Shown: positions 52,058 through 60,670, counted from the first letter of the stretch. The stretch is 64,000 nucleotides of DNA from Martelella mediterranea (GCF_021021415.1 NZ_JAINWJ010000019.1:1-64000); one strand, 5' to 3'. The notes: generated from the letters alone by a model not told the origin. Translations and numbers: made by a program.

Positions 52058-53484
52058 CCGATACCCGTCCCAATATCGTTTTCGTCATCACCGACCAGCA
52101 AAGGCACGACACGATCCGCGCCATGGGTTTTCCTTACATGGATACGCCCAATCTCGACGCGCTGGTGGAAGAGGGGACGGCGTTTTCGAACATGTATGTG
52201 ACCTCGCCGTGCTGCGCGCCCTCGCGGGCAAGCCTGTTCACCGGGCTCTATCCGCACAATTCCGGCGTGCTGCGCAATGACGAGGTCTGGCCCTCGACCT
52301 GGGTCAGCGACCTGGCGGCGGCCGGCTATCACTGCTGCAATGTCGGAAAGATGCATACCCATCCCTTCGAGGCGCCGTTCGGCTTTCATGAGCGCCATGT
52401 CGTCGAGAACAAGGACCGGGCCCATCCAAACCTGCCCTTCTTCCTTGACAACTGGGACAAGGCGCTGATGGCGCGCGGCGTCGAGAAACCCGACCGCCGC
52501 AGCTACCGCCGCCGGCAGGACTATGCGACCGCGCTCGGCGCGTTTTCATGGGAGCTCGATCGGGACCTGCATCCCGATGTCTTCACCGGCCGGCTCGCCT
52601 GCCGCTGGCTGAAGGAATGGAATGGGACGAAGCCGTTCTTCCTCCAGGTCGGCCTGCCCGGACCGCACCCGCCCTACGACCCCGCGCCGGAGGATCTGGA
52701 GCCTTATCTCGATCGCGACCTGCCGGCGCCCATTCCCTCGGACATAGAGGCGCAACCGAAGGCGCTGCAGGAACTGCAGGCAAACCATATCCGCGACGAC
52801 CATGACGCCGTGCGCCACCTTGCACATCCGACAGAGGAGCAGACCAGGCGTCAGCGTGCGCATTACTACGCCAATGTCTCGATGATCGACGGCATCATGG
52901 GGGAGATCAGGGCAGCGCTCGAGGAACGCGGCGTGGCCGACAACACGATCATCATCTTCACCTCCGACCACGGCGATTGTCTCAACGACCATGGTCACAG
53001 CCAGAAATGGACGATGTACGAGCATTCCGTGCGCGTTCCGACGATCATCCATGATCCCCGCCGTCCCGGCGGAGCCCGCGTCGACGATCTCGTCTCGCTC
53101 ATGGATCTCGGGCCGACCGTGCTGGAATTTGCGGGCCTTGTTCCCCCTTCATGGATGGAAGGCATATCGCTCGCGCCCTACATCCGGGGTGAAACCGAAG
53201 CGCCGCTGAGGACCGAGGTCTTCGCCGAGCTGGCGCGCGACATGATCCAGAGCAACGCGGCGTTCTTCACCATGATCCGGACCGGGCCGTGGAAGCTGGT
53301 GCACATTTCCGGAACGGCCGAAGGGCAGCTCTTTAATCTTGAGGATGACCCGGACGAATGCGCCAATCTCTGGGACGATGCGAACCATGCCGACACGCGC
53401 CGACAACTGACCGCGCGGCTTCTGGAATGGCGCATCGAGAGTGGCCTGGCCGCCCAGGGTTGGCTCGGAAGGGTGGCATGCTGA
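52054..53484 (+). CDS. Type I (Cys-type) sulfatase
   Basis: This 476-residue sulfatase has PNIVFVITDQQRHDT (Asp14 as metal ligand), the formylglycine motif C54-A-P-S-R58 followed by ASLFTGLYPHNSG, GKMHTHPF with the sulfate-binding Lys/His, and TSDHGDCLNDHG (second metal site). There is no signal peptide, so it should act in the cytoplasm after import. It needs a formylglycine-generating enzyme encoded elsewhere. Overlaps with tctA upstream (4 bases) and the SDR gene downstream (7 bases) show tight coupling. The sulfatase at 3.1 kb is only distantly similar. Confidence 0.92.
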   Translation: MTDTRPNIVFVITDQQRHDTIRAMGFPYMDTPNLDALVEEGTAFSNMYVTSPCCAPSRASLFTGLYPHNSGVLRNDEVWPSTWVSDLAAAGYHCCNVGKMHTHPFEAPFGFHERHVVENKDRAHPNLPFFLDNWDKALMARGVEKPDRRSYRRRQDYATALGAFSWELDRDLHPDVFTGRLACRWLKEWNGTKPFFLQVGLPGPHPPYDPAPEDLEPYLDRDLPAPIPSDIEAQPKALQELQANHIRDDHDAVRHLAHPTEEQTRRQRAHYYANVSMIDGIMGEIRAALEERGVADNTIIIFTSDHGDCLNDHGHSQKWTMYEHSVRVPTIIHDPRRPGGARVDDLVSLMDLGPTVLEFAGLVPPSWMEGISLAPYIRGETEAPLRTEVFAELARDMIQSNAAFFTMIRTGPWKLVHISGTAEGQLFNLEDDPDECANLWDDANHADTRRQLTARLLEWRIESGLAAQGWLGRVAC

Positions 53485-54206
53485 TGTCGGCGAACTGGGA
53501 TTTTTCGGTTGAGGGCAAGCGCGTTTTGATCACGGGCGGCCTTGGCGGCATCGGCTCGGCGCTGGCGGAGGGTTTTGTCCACCATCGCGCGGAAGTCATC
53601 GTCACCGGTCGAACGCCTGATCGCGCCCCGCCAAAGGGCTGCCGATACGAAGCCGTGGACCTCACGAATGATGCCGATGTGAGCCGTCTTGCCGAACGAA
53701 CCGGCGCGATCGATACGCTGATCCACTGCGCCGGGCAGATCGAGCGCGAGCGGGAAATGCTGCCCGATGGCTTCAACGCGGTGCTCGACGTTCATCTGAC
53801 CGGCGCGTTGCGGCTTGCCAATGCCTATCGCACGGGACTTGCCGCGCGCGGCGGTGCGATCATCAATATCGCCTCGATGTTTTCCTATTACGGCGCGCCG
53901 CATATACCGGCCTATGCAGCTGCAAAGGCCGGCGTGGTGTCGCTGACGAAATCGCTGGCGCTTTCCTTCGCGGAGGAAGGCATCCGGGTCAACGCGATCG
54001 CGCCCGGCTGGATCCGGACGCCGATGACCGAGCGCGGCCGGGCCGACCCGGATATCCGTCAGAAAGTCCTGACCAGATTGCCGAAGGGCGGCGACTGGGC
54101 CGATCCGGACGAACTCTGCGGTACGGCGGTGTTTCTGGCATCTTCGGCATCGCGCATGATCACCGGCGTCACGATCCCCGTCGACGGCGGGTATACGGCC
54201 GCATAG
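53478..54206 (+). CDS. Short-chain dehydrogenase/reductase (SDR)
   Basis: This 242-residue classical SDR has TGGLGGIG (residues 19-26) for NAD(P), HCAG (83-86), Ser133 (NIASMFS), and Tyr146 and Lys150 (YAAAK). The structural Asn usually found in the NLTG helix is His107 here (DVHLTG), an unusual change in the catalytic tetrad. The tail VTIPVDGGYTAA is typical. The start is ATG 53478 behind GGAAGGG, inside the sulfatase end. It probably oxidises the alcohol released by the sulfatase. Confidence 0.9.
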   Translation: MLMSANWDFSVEGKRVLITGGLGGIGSALAEGFVHHRAEVIVTGRTPDRAPPKGCRYEAVDLTNDADVSRLAERTGAIDTLIHCAGQIEREREMLPDGFNAVLDVHLTGALRLANAYRTGLAARGGAIINIASMFSYYGAPHIPAYAAAKAGVVSLTKSLALSFAEEGIRVNAIAPGWIRTPMTERGRADPDIRQKVLTRLPKGGDWADPDELCGTAVFLASSASRMITGVTIPVDGGYTAA

Positions 54207-54234
54207 GCAGGATGAAACAAGGGAGGACGGCTCG

Positions 54235-54561
54235 ATGGCCGGACATATTCTCATTACCGGCGCCGGCGCCGGCGGCGGCAACGGTTCCGCCACGGCGCGC
54301 ATGGCGGCGGCGCGCGGCTATGCCGTCAGCCTGATGGCGCGTTCCTCCGGCAGCAAGGAAGCCTCGGCGCTTCTGGGGGAGATCGCCGCGAAGGGCGGAG
54401 CGGCACAGGTGGTGACCGCCGATGTCACCAGCGAGGGCGATATCGTCGACGCGTTCAAGAAAGCGGCCGACCGGTTCGGCCCCCTCACGGCGCTGATGAA
54501 CTCGGCCGGCATCGCCTACGACGCGCACAAATGCCCGGCGATCAGCCAGATGGGCTACTGA
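54235..54561 (+). pseudogene. SDR oxidoreductase, C-terminally truncated
   Basis: The first 97 codons or so are a good SDR N-terminal half: ITGAGAGGGNGSATARMAAARG for the cofactor loop, then VVTADVTSEGDIV and ALMNSAGIAYDA (NNAG-like). Similarity then ends and the frame stops at 54561, exactly where IS91-type sequence begins. The catalytic Ser-Tyr-Lys half is gone. It was presumably the last gene of the sulfatase operon before the insertion or deletion. Confidence 0.82.
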
Positions 54562-54564
54562 GCC

Positions 54565-55191
54565 GAAGAAGGTAAGTTTGCCGGCGTCACGGAGCTGAAG
54601 CAGTCGCGTGAGGAACAGGCGGCGGAACAGCTTTCCGAGTACGCGCACCGGCAGGAGGAACGCCGGGCGTGATGATACCCATCGTTTTCCATCGAGGGTG
54701 ATGCCGCCGCCCGGCACGATCATGTGAACATGGGGATGATGCATGGCCGAACCCCATGTGTGGAGAACGGCGGTGATGCCGATGCGGGCGCCGAGATGCT
54801 TCGTATCGTCAGCATCGTTTGCGAGGCGGTCTTGAACAGAAGGTCGTGGATGAGCGCCTTGTTGTGGAAGGCGATTGTGGCGATCTCGGCAGGCAGCGTG
54901 AAGACGACATGGAAGTATCCGACCGGCAGGAGATCGGCCTCGCGCGCGGCAAGCCATGTGCGTTCGGCAACGCCGTGGCATTTCGGCAGTGCCGGTTACG
55001 GCAGGAATTGTAGGCGATACGCCATTCTCCGCAATCTTCACAGGCCTCGACATCGCCGCCCAGGGACGCGGTGCGGCAATGTTCGATCGCGGACATCGCC
55101 TTGAGTTGGGCCAGACTGAGATGTCCATGGTGGGCTGCACGGTAGGCCCGGCAACACGGAAGATATCGGCGACCTCGATCGAGGTGCGCAT
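54565..55191 (-). pseudogene. IS91-family (Y2) transposase, frameshifted and truncated
   Basis: Starting at ATG 55191 (MRTSIEVADIFRVAGP) the protein passes through at least three frames. Recognisable blocks are the Cys-rich zinc part CEDCGEWRIAYNSCRNRHC, HNKALIHDLLFKTAS, the His block WGSAMHHPHVHMIVPGGG and RVLGKLFRRLFLTRLL. It ends after GKLTFF at about 54570, without the region holding the catalytic tyrosines. It is clearly non-functional. Confidence 0.85.
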
Positions 55192-55229
55192 GGCTTATCC
55201 GTCGGGCGCTTTGCCTTCCATCAGCGCCA

Positions 55230-55600
55230 TCAGCCGGTCGAGGGGCCTGCGACGGCATGGATCGTCCGGGTCGAGACCTTGGCATAGAGCGCGGTCGTTT
55301 CCAGCTTGCCATGACCGAGCAGAACCTGGATGACACGGACATCGACGCCATCTTCGAGAAGATGGGTGGCAATACCTTGCCGCAGGGTATGCGGGCTGAC
55401 ACGCTTGTGGATGCCTCCGTTCTGGGCGGCTTCCTGAAACGCACGATGCAGTTGCCGCGACGAGATCGGGTCGGTAAGGCTGCGACCCGGAAACAGCCAG
55501 CCATGGGGCAGCATCACGCCGCGCCGCTTTCCTTCTCGCCACCACAGTCGCAGCAGTTCCAGGAGTTGCGGAGAAAGCAGGGTTTTGCGCAACCCGCTGT
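55230..55600 (-). pseudogene. Tyrosine recombinase, C-terminal part only
   Basis: About 120 codons remain of a phage-integrase-type recombinase: GWLFPGRSLTDPISSRQLHRAFQ, then the catalytic HTLR, LLGHGKLETTALY with the second His and the nucleophile Tyr. The N-terminal half, including the first catalytic Arg, is missing. Similar genes accompany IS91-type transposases. It lies 38 bases upstream of the transposase start on the same strand. Confidence 0.82.
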
Positions 55601-55720
55601 TTTGATGCGGCGATCATCGAACGCGTTGAGCGTCAACATCGTCGTCGGACCCAGTTAAGACAATGCAGACTTTCGTTCCAGTACCCGCTGTTTTGTAAGT
55701 ATCGAATTTGGGAGATCACA

Positions 55721-56080
55721 ATGACCGAGACGCATTTTCGATGCGGCCTGGAGGCGGTTCTGGCCATCCTCGGTGGTAAGTGGAAGCCGCTTATCGTGTA
55801 TCATCTCGCTGGCGACCCCAAGCGCACCGGGCAACTGCGCAGGCTGGTCACCAATGTGAGCGAGAAAATGCTGATCCAGCATCTGAAGGAACTGACGGAT
55901 GACGGCGTCGTTCGCCGCATCGATTTTCAGAAGGTGCCGCCGCATGTCGAGTATGAATTGACCGACTTTGGCCGAAGCCTGGCCCAGGTACTCGCGCCGC
56001 TCTGCGAATGGGGAACGCACCACAACGCGGAAATCGCAAGGATCGTAGAAAGCCGCGATCACGGAGCGAAGGTGGCTTAG
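55721..56080 (+). CDS. HxlR-family transcriptional regulator
   Basis: This 119-residue MarR-like winged-helix protein has the HxlR pattern: FRCGLEAVLAILGGKWKPLIVYHL, then LVTNVSEKMLIQHLKELTDDGVV and VEYELTDFGRSL. The N-terminal Cys8 corresponds to the redox- or electrophile-sensing Cys of several HxlR proteins. It stands alone between the IS91 remnant and a convergent dehydrogenase-like gene, so its target cannot be read from context. Confidence 0.88.
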   Translation: MTETHFRCGLEAVLAILGGKWKPLIVYHLAGDPKRTGQLRRLVTNVSEKMLIQHLKELTDDGVVRRIDFQKVPPHVEYELTDFGRSLAQVLAPLCEWGTHHNAEIARIVESRDHGAKVA

Positions 56081-56259
56081 CTGCCCCGCAGGAAAGGGCA
56101 ACCCGGAACGCTGTGTCCGCGAACGTGCGTTGACGAGCGGCCGCCCGGTGCCAGAACGACCGAGGCGCTTTTCCGATGACGCCATCAGCCATTTCGAAAC
56201 GGGGAGCTGATCGACGACCATCGCGGAAATGGCTGGGCGGAAACTATGCCGAAAGCGCT
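56081..56259. other. Spacer
   Basis: No gene or hairpin stands out between the convergent HxlR and saccharopine-dehydrogenase-like genes. Confidence 0.4.
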
Positions 56260-57336
56260 TTATGACGAAGTGAATGGTCCAGACGGATCAGCGAAGATGC
56301 GCTCCATTGAAACCCCTTTGTTGTTCGGCCCGTCAGACCCGAGATCGATGATTGATCCGCCGATTTTCCGGAGCCGGGCGAAGTAGGCACCTGCGTCCAG
56401 GAGCTGGTAGGGAAAATAAAGGCCCGGCTGTGTCGGCGCCTGACCGGCCAGCCCAGTCAGGCTTTCAAGAACCATCGCCACCCCCAGACCGGTCAGCGGC
56501 ATCTGTCCACCGGGGTGGACAACGGCAAACCGGATGGCCAGGGGCTGCCCCTCCGGGGCCGTGCCGGAGAGTTCAATCAATATCTCGGCCGAGAGCGGCT
56601 CACCCGCACGACGGCTGGAACTGACGCCGATCGCCAGGTCAAACCTGACATTCGGCGCGCCCGTCTCCATGGACAGCCCGAGAAGATCGTTCGGCGAAAG
56701 GGCGGATGCCTCCATCTCGGTCCCATCCACGGCTCGGAACCGCGCGGCCGTGGCGTCACCGGTTCGCCAGGAAAAGGCCCCCTCGCGGCGCTCCAGCGCC
56801 GCCGCCATCACCTGGGTCTGGCGCTCAAGGTCCGCCTCGGCGGCCGGACCGAACGCGTCCTCCTCGTCAAGCAGGGCGCCGATGCGGATATCCTCGACAT
56901 GCCCGAAGGATTTCGCGGCTGCCAATGCCGGCACGCTGGTTGCGCCGACCAGCCATTCCGTCCCGAGGACGACCGCTGCGGCATCAGGGCGGTGGATGTA
57001 AGCCGCAACCTCAGGGCCCAGCTCGATTATGCCCGGGGAGATATTCACGTAAGGCACGCCCCGATCCTGCGCAAAACGAAGGCCCGCGACCCGCTGGTCG
57101 GTGAACAGGACCGCGACGGCGCCAACCGGGCGATCGCCTATGCCAAGATCGCCGGCTGACAGATCGACGGCGATGCCTTCCGCATTTCCGGTTTCGTCCG
57201 CCACGCGCTGCACCTTGTCGAGATCGCGTCCTCCGATGAGCAGAGGCACATCCGGGTGCGCGTCTCTCAGATACCGGGCCGCGTGCTGCCCGACGATACC
57301 GGAGCCTCCCACCAGAAATATTGGGTTGATCGCCAT
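56260..57336 (-). CDS. Saccharopine-dehydrogenase-like NAD(P)-binding protein
   Basis: This 358-residue protein opens with the Rossmann motif IFLVGGSGIVGQHAARYLRDA (residues about 5-25) and GGRDLDKVQ. This is the pattern of saccharopine dehydrogenase/trans-acting enoyl reductase-like proteins. The rest has no motif that reveals a substrate. ATG 57336 is preferred because AAGGAGG is eight bases upstream (two bases from ATG 57342). It is divergent from a TetR gene with two tandem CCTAC-5-GTAGG sites in between, so it is almost certainly the TetR target. Confidence 0.78.
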   Translation of the reverse strand: MAINPIFLVGGSGIVGQHAARYLRDAHPDVPLLIGGRDLDKVQRVADETGNAEGIAVDLSAGDLGIGDRPVGAVAVLFTDQRVAGLRFAQDRGVPYVNISPGIIELGPEVAAYIHRPDAAAVVLGTEWLVGATSVPALAAAKSFGHVEDIRIGALLDEEDAFGPAAEADLERQTQVMAAALERREGAFSWRTGDATAARFRAVDGTEMEASALSPNDLLGLSMETGAPNVRFDLAIGVSSSRRAGEPLSAEILIELSGTAPEGQPLAIRFAVVHPGGQMPLTGLGVAMVLESLTGLAGQAPTQPGLYFPYQLLDAGAYFARLRKIGGSIIDLGSDGPNNKGVSMERIFADPSGPFTSS

Positions 57337-57358
57337 TGTCATGGCCTCCTTGTTGCAT

Positions 57359-57402
57359 TACCTACCATTCGTAGGATATACGTAACCTACTTTTGGTAGG
57401 TT
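57359..57402. promoter_or_regulatory. Two tandem TetR-type operators CCTAC-5-GTAGG
   Basis: Site 1 is at 57361-57375 (CCTAC CATTC GTAGG). Site 2 is at 57384-57402 (AACCTAC TTTTG GTAGGTT, perfect 7-base arms). Centres are 25 bases apart, within the 79-base divergent promoter region. They fit binding by the adjacent TetR protein. Confidence 0.85.
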
Positions 57403-57415
57403 TCAAGGGGAGCGT

Positions 57416-58024
57416 ATGACGGACAGGCAGATCAGGCAGAAAACCGACGGGCGAAGCGTGTCCGCGAGGCTTTCCAAGGCGGAGCGCCGCCACCAGTTAT
57501 TGACCACGGCCCGAGCGATTGTCCGGGAGGAAGGCACGGACCGGCTTAGTCTCGGCCACCTCGCCGAACGTGCCGGCGTGTCGAAGCCGGTTGCCTACGA
57601 TCACTTCGGTGATCGATCCGGCCTGCTGATCGCGCTCTACAGGTGGATCGACACGGAGCGGATGGACACGTTCCGCAATGGCCTTGTCAGCCGAAACCCC
57701 GCCACTGTGGAAGCGATTGAAGAACTTGCCACCGCCTATATTGGCTGCGCCACCGACACCTCCGGCGATTTCCATGCGGTCGGCGCCGCGCTTGCGGGCA
57801 GCGATGAAAAGGCCGACGTCCTGCAGGAGCTTCTGGACCAGGCCGTCGATATGTTCGTCACCGTTCTCGCAGCACACAGCAGTCTGGCCCCCTCGGAACT
57901 CGAACGGCGGAGCATCGGGCTCATCGGCGCGGGCGAGGCGCTCTCGACGGCCGTCCTCCGTGGAAGGCTTAGTAAGGCCGATGCTACCGGAACGTTCTCA
58001 ACAATGATCGCACGTTGCATCTAG
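57416..58024 (+). CDS. TetR-family transcriptional regulator
   Basis: This 202-residue regulator has a helix-turn-helix at about residues 24-70 (RRHQLLTTARAIVREEGTDRLSLGHLAERAGVSKPVAYDHF, shown in the usual order of helices) and a ligand-binding C-terminal domain with no recognisable signature. It starts 14 bases after the second operator, so it should repress itself and the divergent dehydrogenase-like gene. The MDR gene downstream may be part of the same response. Confidence 0.9.
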   Translation: MTDRQIRQKTDGRSVSARLSKAERRHQLLTTARAIVREEGTDRLSLGHLAERAGVSKPVAYDHFGDRSGLLIALYRWIDTERMDTFRNGLVSRNPATVEAIEELATAYIGCATDTSGDFHAVGAALAGSDEKADVLQELLDQAVDMFVTVLAAHSSLAPSELERRSIGLIGAGEALSTAVLRGRLSKADATGTFSTMIARCI

Positions 58025-58174
58025 GTTTCAAAAAGTCGCAGCGCCGCTCGCTGTGTCGGGCATGAACGGTCGGCGTCGGACGGAAACCCCTCGCCAGAAC
58101 CTTGCGGTCAGGAGCGGTGCTTCAGGCATCGTCATCTGACCGCTCGATGAAGAAAACCGATAGAAGGAAAGACC

Positions 58175-59134
58175 ATGAAGGCTGCATATTACGATGTTCC
58201 GGGCGGACCGGAGGTCCTGCGCTACGCCGACGTCGAGGCGCCGGCCTGCCCCGAGGACGGCGTGCTCCTGAAGGTGGAGGCAATCTCGATCGAGGGCGGC
58301 GATCTCATCAATCGGGCGACTGCCGCGCCTGAGGCAGCCGGCCACGTTCCGGGCTATGCGGCCGCGGGCGAGATCGTTGCGGTTGGCGCGAAGGTTCGCG
58401 ACCGCTTCGTCGGGCAAAAGGTGACGTCGTTCGACATGGGCGGGTCCCATGCCGAAATGCGCGCCGTGAAGGCCTCGCGGACATGGGTCGTGCCGGACGG
58501 TCTGGACATGGCGGCTGCGGCGGTGCTCCCCATCTCCTTCGGGACCGCCCATCACAGCCTTTTCGCCCGGGGAATGCTGGCCGAGGGCGAAACCGTCCTC
58601 GTGCAGGGCGGAGCGGGCAGCGTCGGGGTTGCAGCGATACAGCTCGCGCATCGCGCCGGCGCGAAGGTGCTGGCGACCGTTTCGGGCGCGGATCGCGCCG
58701 CGCGGCTGCGGGCCTATGGGCTGGACGCCGCGATCGATCACCGCGCCGAGGACGTGACCGCGGCCGTCATGCGGATGACCGACGGCCGCGGCGTGGATCT
58801 GGTCGTCGATCCCGTCGGCTCCACGCTTGCGGGATCGCTTGCCGCACTGCGGCCCGAGGGCCGTCTTGTGTTCGTCGGCAATGCCGGGCGCGCGGCGCTG
58901 GAGCTCGACCTCTGGCCCGCCTTGCAGGCCAACCAGACGCTTCTGGGCGTGTTCATGGGCAGCCAGCTCGAAAAACCCGAAGTCCACCGGACGGTCGACA
59001 AGATGTTGCAACGGGCCGCTTCCGGCGAACTGGATGTGCCTATCGACCGACGGTTTGCGCTGAGCGAAGCCGCGGCGGCGCACGCCTATGCCGAGGAGAA
59101 TTCCATTCTGGGCCGGGTCGTGCTTGTCCCGTAA
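58175..59134 (+). CDS. Zinc-independent MDR oxidoreductase (quinone reductase type)
   Basis: This 319-residue MDR protein has VPGYAAAGEIVAVGAKV, the NADP motif VLVQGGAGSVGVAAIQLAHRAGA (about residues 145-165), and VDPVGSTLAGSLAALRPEGRLV. No zinc-ligand Cys set is seen. It is 150 bases downstream of the TetR gene and may have its own promoter. The likely role is reduction of quinones or enones, as with the enzyme at 18.8 kb, but the substrate is unknown. Confidence 0.88.
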   Translation: MKAAYYDVPGGPEVLRYADVEAPACPEDGVLLKVEAISIEGGDLINRATAAPEAAGHVPGYAAAGEIVAVGAKVRDRFVGQKVTSFDMGGSHAEMRAVKASRTWVVPDGLDMAAAAVLPISFGTAHHSLFARGMLAEGETVLVQGGAGSVGVAAIQLAHRAGAKVLATVSGADRAARLRAYGLDAAIDHRAEDVTAAVMRMTDGRGVDLVVDPVGSTLAGSLAALRPEGRLVFVGNAGRAALELDLWPALQANQTLLGVFMGSQLEKPEVHRTVDKMLQRAASGELDVPIDRRFALSEAAAAHAYAEENSILGRVVLVP

Positions 59135-59212
59135 CCCGCCGGATTCGAAGCCGCCGCCCGGGCGTGGGCCCGGGTCGCTGCGTCGTAGAGCATTGCCATC
59201 GGTGGACGCGCG

Positions 59213-59578
59213 CTAGCGCCCGTCATCCTGCCTGGCAAAGGTCCGCCTTGCTTCCGCAACCTGATCGCGATGATCAAGCGACCACTGCAGAATACCCTTC
59301 AGATGCGGTTCCAGCGATGCGCCGAGATCTGATACCGCGTAGACGACCGCGACCGGCGACGTGCTGACGACCGTGCGGCTGATCAGGCCACTTGCCTCGA
59401 GCCTGCGCAGGCATTGCGTGAGCGCTTTCTGACTCACGCCTTTATTGAGGCGCTTGAGCGCATTGAAGCGCGCGGGCCCATCGCACAGGGCATTCAGAAC
59501 CAGCAGGCTCCATTTGCCGGTCAGTTCGTCAAGGACGGATCGGATATGTTCCAGGTCTTCGGACGATTGGACAGGCAT
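59213..59578 (-). CDS. HxlR-family transcriptional regulator
   Basis: This 121-residue HxlR protein has the winged-helix core SVLDELTGKWSLLVLNALCDGPARFNALKRLNKGVSQKALTQ, shown as the order of its elements, and VVYAVSDLGASL. Unlike the one at 55.7 kb it lacks an N-terminal Cys near residue 8. It is divergent from an NmrA-type gene; a perfect AGGTATA-5-TATACCT dyad between them is its likely operator. Confidence 0.88.
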   Translation of the reverse strand: MPVQSSEDLEHIRSVLDELTGKWSLLVLNALCDGPARFNALKRLNKGVSQKALTQCLRRLEASGLISRTVVSTSPVAVVYAVSDLGASLEPHLKGILQWSLDHRDQVAEARRTFARQDDGR

Positions 59579-59627
59579 GTGGGATACTCCGGGTTACCTG
59601 GTCGCTTTCAGGTGCGTAATTGATTTC

Positions 59628-59646
59628 AGGTATATCCTGTATACCT
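59628..59646. promoter_or_regulatory. Perfect dyad AGGTATA-5-TATACCT (HxlR operator)
   Basis: The 19-base inverted repeat has perfect 7-base arms around TCCTG. It lies in the 97-base gap between the divergent HxlR and NmrA-like genes, 30 bases before the latter's start. Confidence 0.82.
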
Positions 59647-59675
59647 TGATGTGGCCACCATCAAGGAGAGTCCAG

Positions 59676-60623
59676 ATGCCAAGCGACATGTACAAGCACG
59701 TTCAGACGCAGACCAGGGGAACCGTGCTCGTCTTCGGCGCGACCGGTAAACAGGGCGGAGCGGTCGCCGCGGCGTTGCGCGCCAAAGGCTGGGCTGTCCG
59801 CGCCCTCGTCCGCAACACCGCGCGCGAAGAGGTCAAACGACTTGGCGCGGCCGGCATCGCCATATTCGAGGGCGCGTTCGCGGACATGGCTTCGGTCGAG
59901 AACGCCATGGAAGGGGTCGACGCGGTCTTCAGCGTGCAGCCCCATTCGGGAAGCGCGGGATCGGGCATCACCGATGCCGAGGAAGTGCGCATCGGCAAAA
60001 GCATTGCCGACATTGCGATGCGCAGCGGGGTCAGGCATCTGGTCTACAGCTCGGCGGGCATCATCAGCAGGGGCAGGACAGGCCTGCCCAACCTCGACAC
60101 CAAGATCGAGATCGAGGAACATATCCGCAGCCTGGACCTGCCGAGCACGATCATACGGCCCGCCACCTTCACCGACCTCTTCACGCTCCCCGGTTTCGGG
60201 CTCGATCAGGGGACGTTCTCATTCTTCGTGCATCCGGATCAGCCCTTTCAGGCCATAGCCGTCGATGACATCGGCAAGATCGGCGCGCAGATCATCGAAC
60301 ATCCGAGCGTGTACGCCGGTCGAACGATCGAGATCGCCGGCGACGAACCGACGGGACTGGAGCTGGCAGACGCATTGAGCCATGCGGCAGGGCGCAAGAT
60401 TACCTACCACCGCTTCCCCGACAGAGTGCTGAACGGCAATGAATTTCTGCGGCGCAACGCAAAACTGTTCGAGGAAGGCCGGGCGACCGGGAATGCGGAT
60501 ATTGCCGCCCTGAAGAAGGAATTCGGGCCGCTTTGGAGCGTGTCGGATTGGCTGGAAGGTCCCGGCAAGTCCGCGCTTCAAGCCGCACTCGCAAGCGATG
60601 ACCGGCCTCTCGCGCTCAGATAA
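59676..60623 (+). CDS. NmrA-like NAD(P)-binding protein
   Basis: This 315-residue atypical SDR of the NmrA/quinone-reductase-2-like group has VLVFGATGKQGGAVAAALRAKG (Rossmann, residues about 17-38), VRALVRN, and DAVFSVQPHSG. The active-site Tyr-x-x-x-Lys of classical SDRs is not evident. ATG 59676 follows CAAGGAGAG; the longer frame covers the HxlR region. Such proteins sense NADP or reduce quinones. Control by the divergent HxlR protein is likely. Confidence 0.85.
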   Translation: MPSDMYKHVQTQTRGTVLVFGATGKQGGAVAAALRAKGWAVRALVRNTAREEVKRLGAAGIAIFEGAFADMASVENAMEGVDAVFSVQPHSGSAGSGITDAEEVRIGKSIADIAMRSGVRHLVYSSAGIISRGRTGLPNLDTKIEIEEHIRSLDLPSTIIRPATFTDLFTLPGFGLDQGTFSFFVHPDQPFQAIAVDDIGKIGAQIIEHPSVYAGRTIEIAGDEPTGLELADALSHAAGRKITYHRFPDRVLNGNEFLRRNAKLFEEGRATGNADIAALKKEFGPLWSVSDWLEGPGKSALQAALASDDRPLALR

Positions 60624-60670
60624 AGCGCCGCCGCGCGAACCGGCGCGACGCCGTCTTGGGTTCCCCGGCG

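Larger units (their letters stand above)
54562..55655 (-). mobile_element. IS91-family element remnant with associated tyrosine recombinase
   Basis: The segment holds a broken IS91-type transposase preceded by the C-terminal part of a tyrosine recombinase, an arrangement seen in rhizobial IS91-like elements. Both genes are truncated and the left edge abuts the broken SDR gene. I did not find intact ends. Confidence 0.78.
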
